Of a DNA stretch of 64,000 nt, positions 62,811 to 64,000 are shown in pieces. How positions within the stretch are numbered: position 1 is the stretch's first letter; each line of letters begins with the position of its first letter. Where the stretch lies: contig NZ_CP113915.1 in NCBI RefSeq assembly GCF_029395435.1, positions 310,001 to 374,000 on the forward strand, in the 5' to 3' direction. The stretch comes from Bifidobacterium sp. ESL0790 (lineage in GTDB: Bacteria; Actinomycetota; Actinomycetes; Actinomycetales; Bifidobacteriaceae). Both the position numbers and the translations under genes were made by a program. The notes beneath the pieces are model-generated. The model saw nothing but the letters and a program-made list of their open reading frames with translations. It did no database searches and had not been told where the DNA came from.

Positions 62811-62866
62811 ATGTTATTTGCGGATTGTTATTCGCCCCTGTTCTTTAGCGCGTTCGTGTCGCGCGC

Positions 62867-64000
62867 CTACCGCAAAAGCCAATCCAGCGCATTCACGATG
62901 GTGATGCCCTCGGGTGTGGTGCCGGCGGAATAGGAATCCAGCGTGATCACGATTCTTGGGAACGCGTCGGTGAGCTTAAGCAGCGGTGCGAGCTCGCGTT
63001 GGCTGGTCGTCTCCTCAAGCATGCTGGCGGTCACCTGGATATACATTTTTTTGGACGCGGCCATATCGTTCTTGGTGGCGATGAAATCGATTTCCGTGTT
63101 GTCGCCAGTGCCTATCGAAACGCTATAGCCCCGCCGCCGCAATTCCATATACACCACGCATTCCAGCCGCGCGCCCAAGTCGCGGCTCGAAAAATCAGCG
63201 GTCAGGTTTCTGAACCCGACATCCACGGGGTAGAACTTGCTCAACGGACGCAGCATGGCCTTGCCCTGGATGTCCGTCTGCTCGGCACGGTAGACGAGAA
63301 AAGCCTTCTCCAGGCCTTCCACGTAGCTGTTAAGTGAGGTGGTGCTGATGCTCTCGCCCGCGCTTTTGAGGGTATTGACAACTTTTCTGGTGGAGAAGAG
63401 TGAACCGGAGGTGGCGAAGAGGAATCGGCTGACCTTCTCGAGCACTCCCAGGTTGCGTATGTTGTTGTGTTGCGCGACGTCCTTGAACACAATTGAGTCG
63501 TAGATGGATTGCAGCTCGGTGCCGACGGTCGTGGTGGTTCTCGTTTTCAGGGCGAAGAGGCCGGGCATGCCGCCGAAGCGCAGGAATTCGTTGAACAGAC
63601 GTTCGGTTGTGGTGCTTCGGGCAACCGAGTCATTGGAGTCTGTGGAATCCATGGAATCCAAGGAGGTCGAAGCCGTTTTCAGGTTTGGTTCGTCGGCTTT
63701 CGAGAACGCGCAATATTCCTTGAAGGAAAGCGGATAAACGGGAATCTCCACATACCTTCCCGTCAGGTAGGTGGCAAGATCGCTGGAGAGCAGGTTGGCG
63801 TTCGAGCCGGTGATATACACGTCGGTGTTGTCGCGCGTGTGCAGTCGACGCACGATTTTCTCCCACCCGTCGATGTCCTGGATCTCATCGAGCATCACCG
63901 TCATCGGGTAGTCGCCGCTCGCATTGTCCATCGCCTTTTTGAGGTCGTCGTAGAGCGCCGCCGCGTCGTAATCAATCGGGGTGTCGAAGCTGTCGAAACG
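62867..64000 (-). CDS. AAA ATPase with DUF4143 domain, N-terminus outside window
   Basis: The frame is open to the last base of the window, so the 5' end (with the Walker A motif) is missing. About 377 residues are visible. They include the Walker B block VMLDEIQDIDGWEKIVRRL, the sensor VYITGSNANLLSSDLATYLT, and the DUF4143 domain (YPVDVGFRNLTADFSSRDLG, GDNTEIDFIATK). Proteins of this family (AAA_14 plus a nuclease-like DUF4143) are common in bacteria and archaea but have no settled role; some are thought to be defence- or toxin-associated. A Ser/Asp-rich insertion lies at about 114-131 of the visible part. It ends in the shared terminator. Confidence 0.85.
   Translation of the reverse strand, partial: RFDSFDTPIDYDAAALYDDLKKAMDNASGDYPMTVMLDEIQDIDGWEKIVRRLHTRDNTDVYITGSNANLLSSDLATYLTGRYVEIPVYPLSFKEYCAFSKADEPNLKTASTSLDSMDSTDSNDSVARSTTTERLFNEFLRFGGMPGLFALKTRTTTTVGTELQSIYDSIVFKDVAQHNNIRNLGVLEKVSRFLFATSGSLFSTRKVVNTLKSAGESISTTSLNSYVEGLEKAFLVYRAEQTDIQGKAMLRPLSKFYPVDVGFRNLTADFSSRDLGARLECVVYMELRRRGYSVSIGTGDNTEIDFIATKNDMAASKKMYIQVTASMLEETTSQRELAPLLKLTDAFPRIVITLDSYSAGTTPEGITIVNALDWLLR

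Noticed and set aside
62867-64000. The DUF4143 ATPase as part of a defence island
   Set aside because: Only its 3' part is visible and the neighbours on this side are housekeeping genes, so the context gives no support.

Overview
The window looks like chromosomal DNA of a high-GC Gram-positive actinobacterium, most probably a Bifidobacterium or close relative. The evidence is GC-rich coding sequence with strong AAGGAG-type ribosome sites, many intracellular glycoside hydrolases under LacI control, sugar ABC importers encoded without their own ATPase, an IclR regulator divergent from leuCD, and membrane proteins carrying long Gln/Pro-rich tails. No rRNA, CRISPR array, insertion sequence or prophage was seen. 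Species level cannot be read from the sequence alone.

Layout. 1-2.0 kb: the tail of an unrecognised gene and a DUF805 membrane protein. 2.5-4.7 kb: a binding protein and permease of the NMT1/THI5 (pyrimidine or aromatic precursor) type. 5-13 kb and 15-31 kb: a large carbohydrate locus. It holds a DUF2264 protein, a LacI regulator, glucuronate isomerase, fructuronate reductase and mannonate dehydratase, a GH30 enzyme, a CUT1 ABC importer, a YesL-like protein, a GH78 alpha-L-rhamnosidase, a GH31 enzyme and two MFS transporters. The hydrolases lack signal peptides, so the plausible scheme is import of a rhamnose- and glucuronate-containing oligosaccharide, intracellular trimming, then conversion of glucuronate towards 2-keto-3-deoxygluconate. 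A recurring site, GGCAA-N5-GGCAA, lies upstream of the transcription units and may tie them into one regulon. At 13.2-15.2 kb an AT-rich AbiE-type toxin-antitoxin pair, with two palindromic operators, interrupts this locus.

31-42 kb is mostly housekeeping: gltX followed by tRNA-Glu and tRNA-Gln, a phosphoesterase, an LtbR-like IclR regulator with leuC-leuD, a quinone-oxidoreductase-like enzyme, a stand-alone Lrp ligand-binding domain and murA. 42-53.4 kb: a TetR/MFS efflux pair with two matching palindromic operators, then plsC-like, gpsA, ddl, a CPBP protease-like membrane protein, an MscS channel and a second TetR regulator. 54-64 kb: a membrane-anchored XRE regulator, rpmB, a DHA2 drug exporter, recG, rsmD, a nitroreductase and the 3' part of a DUF4143 ATPase.

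The most unusual feature is a dispersed intergenic element of 122-124 bp present four times (25.1, 35.0, 44.6 and 51.3 kb). Each end carries two copies of a GTTAAGTGGGTGC motif exactly 20 bp apart, in inverted orientation at the two ends, around a variable core. Other repeats are a 61-bp tandem array before the tRNA genes, a 23-bp tandem array at 34.8 kb, and several long, individually unique perfect hairpins between genes.
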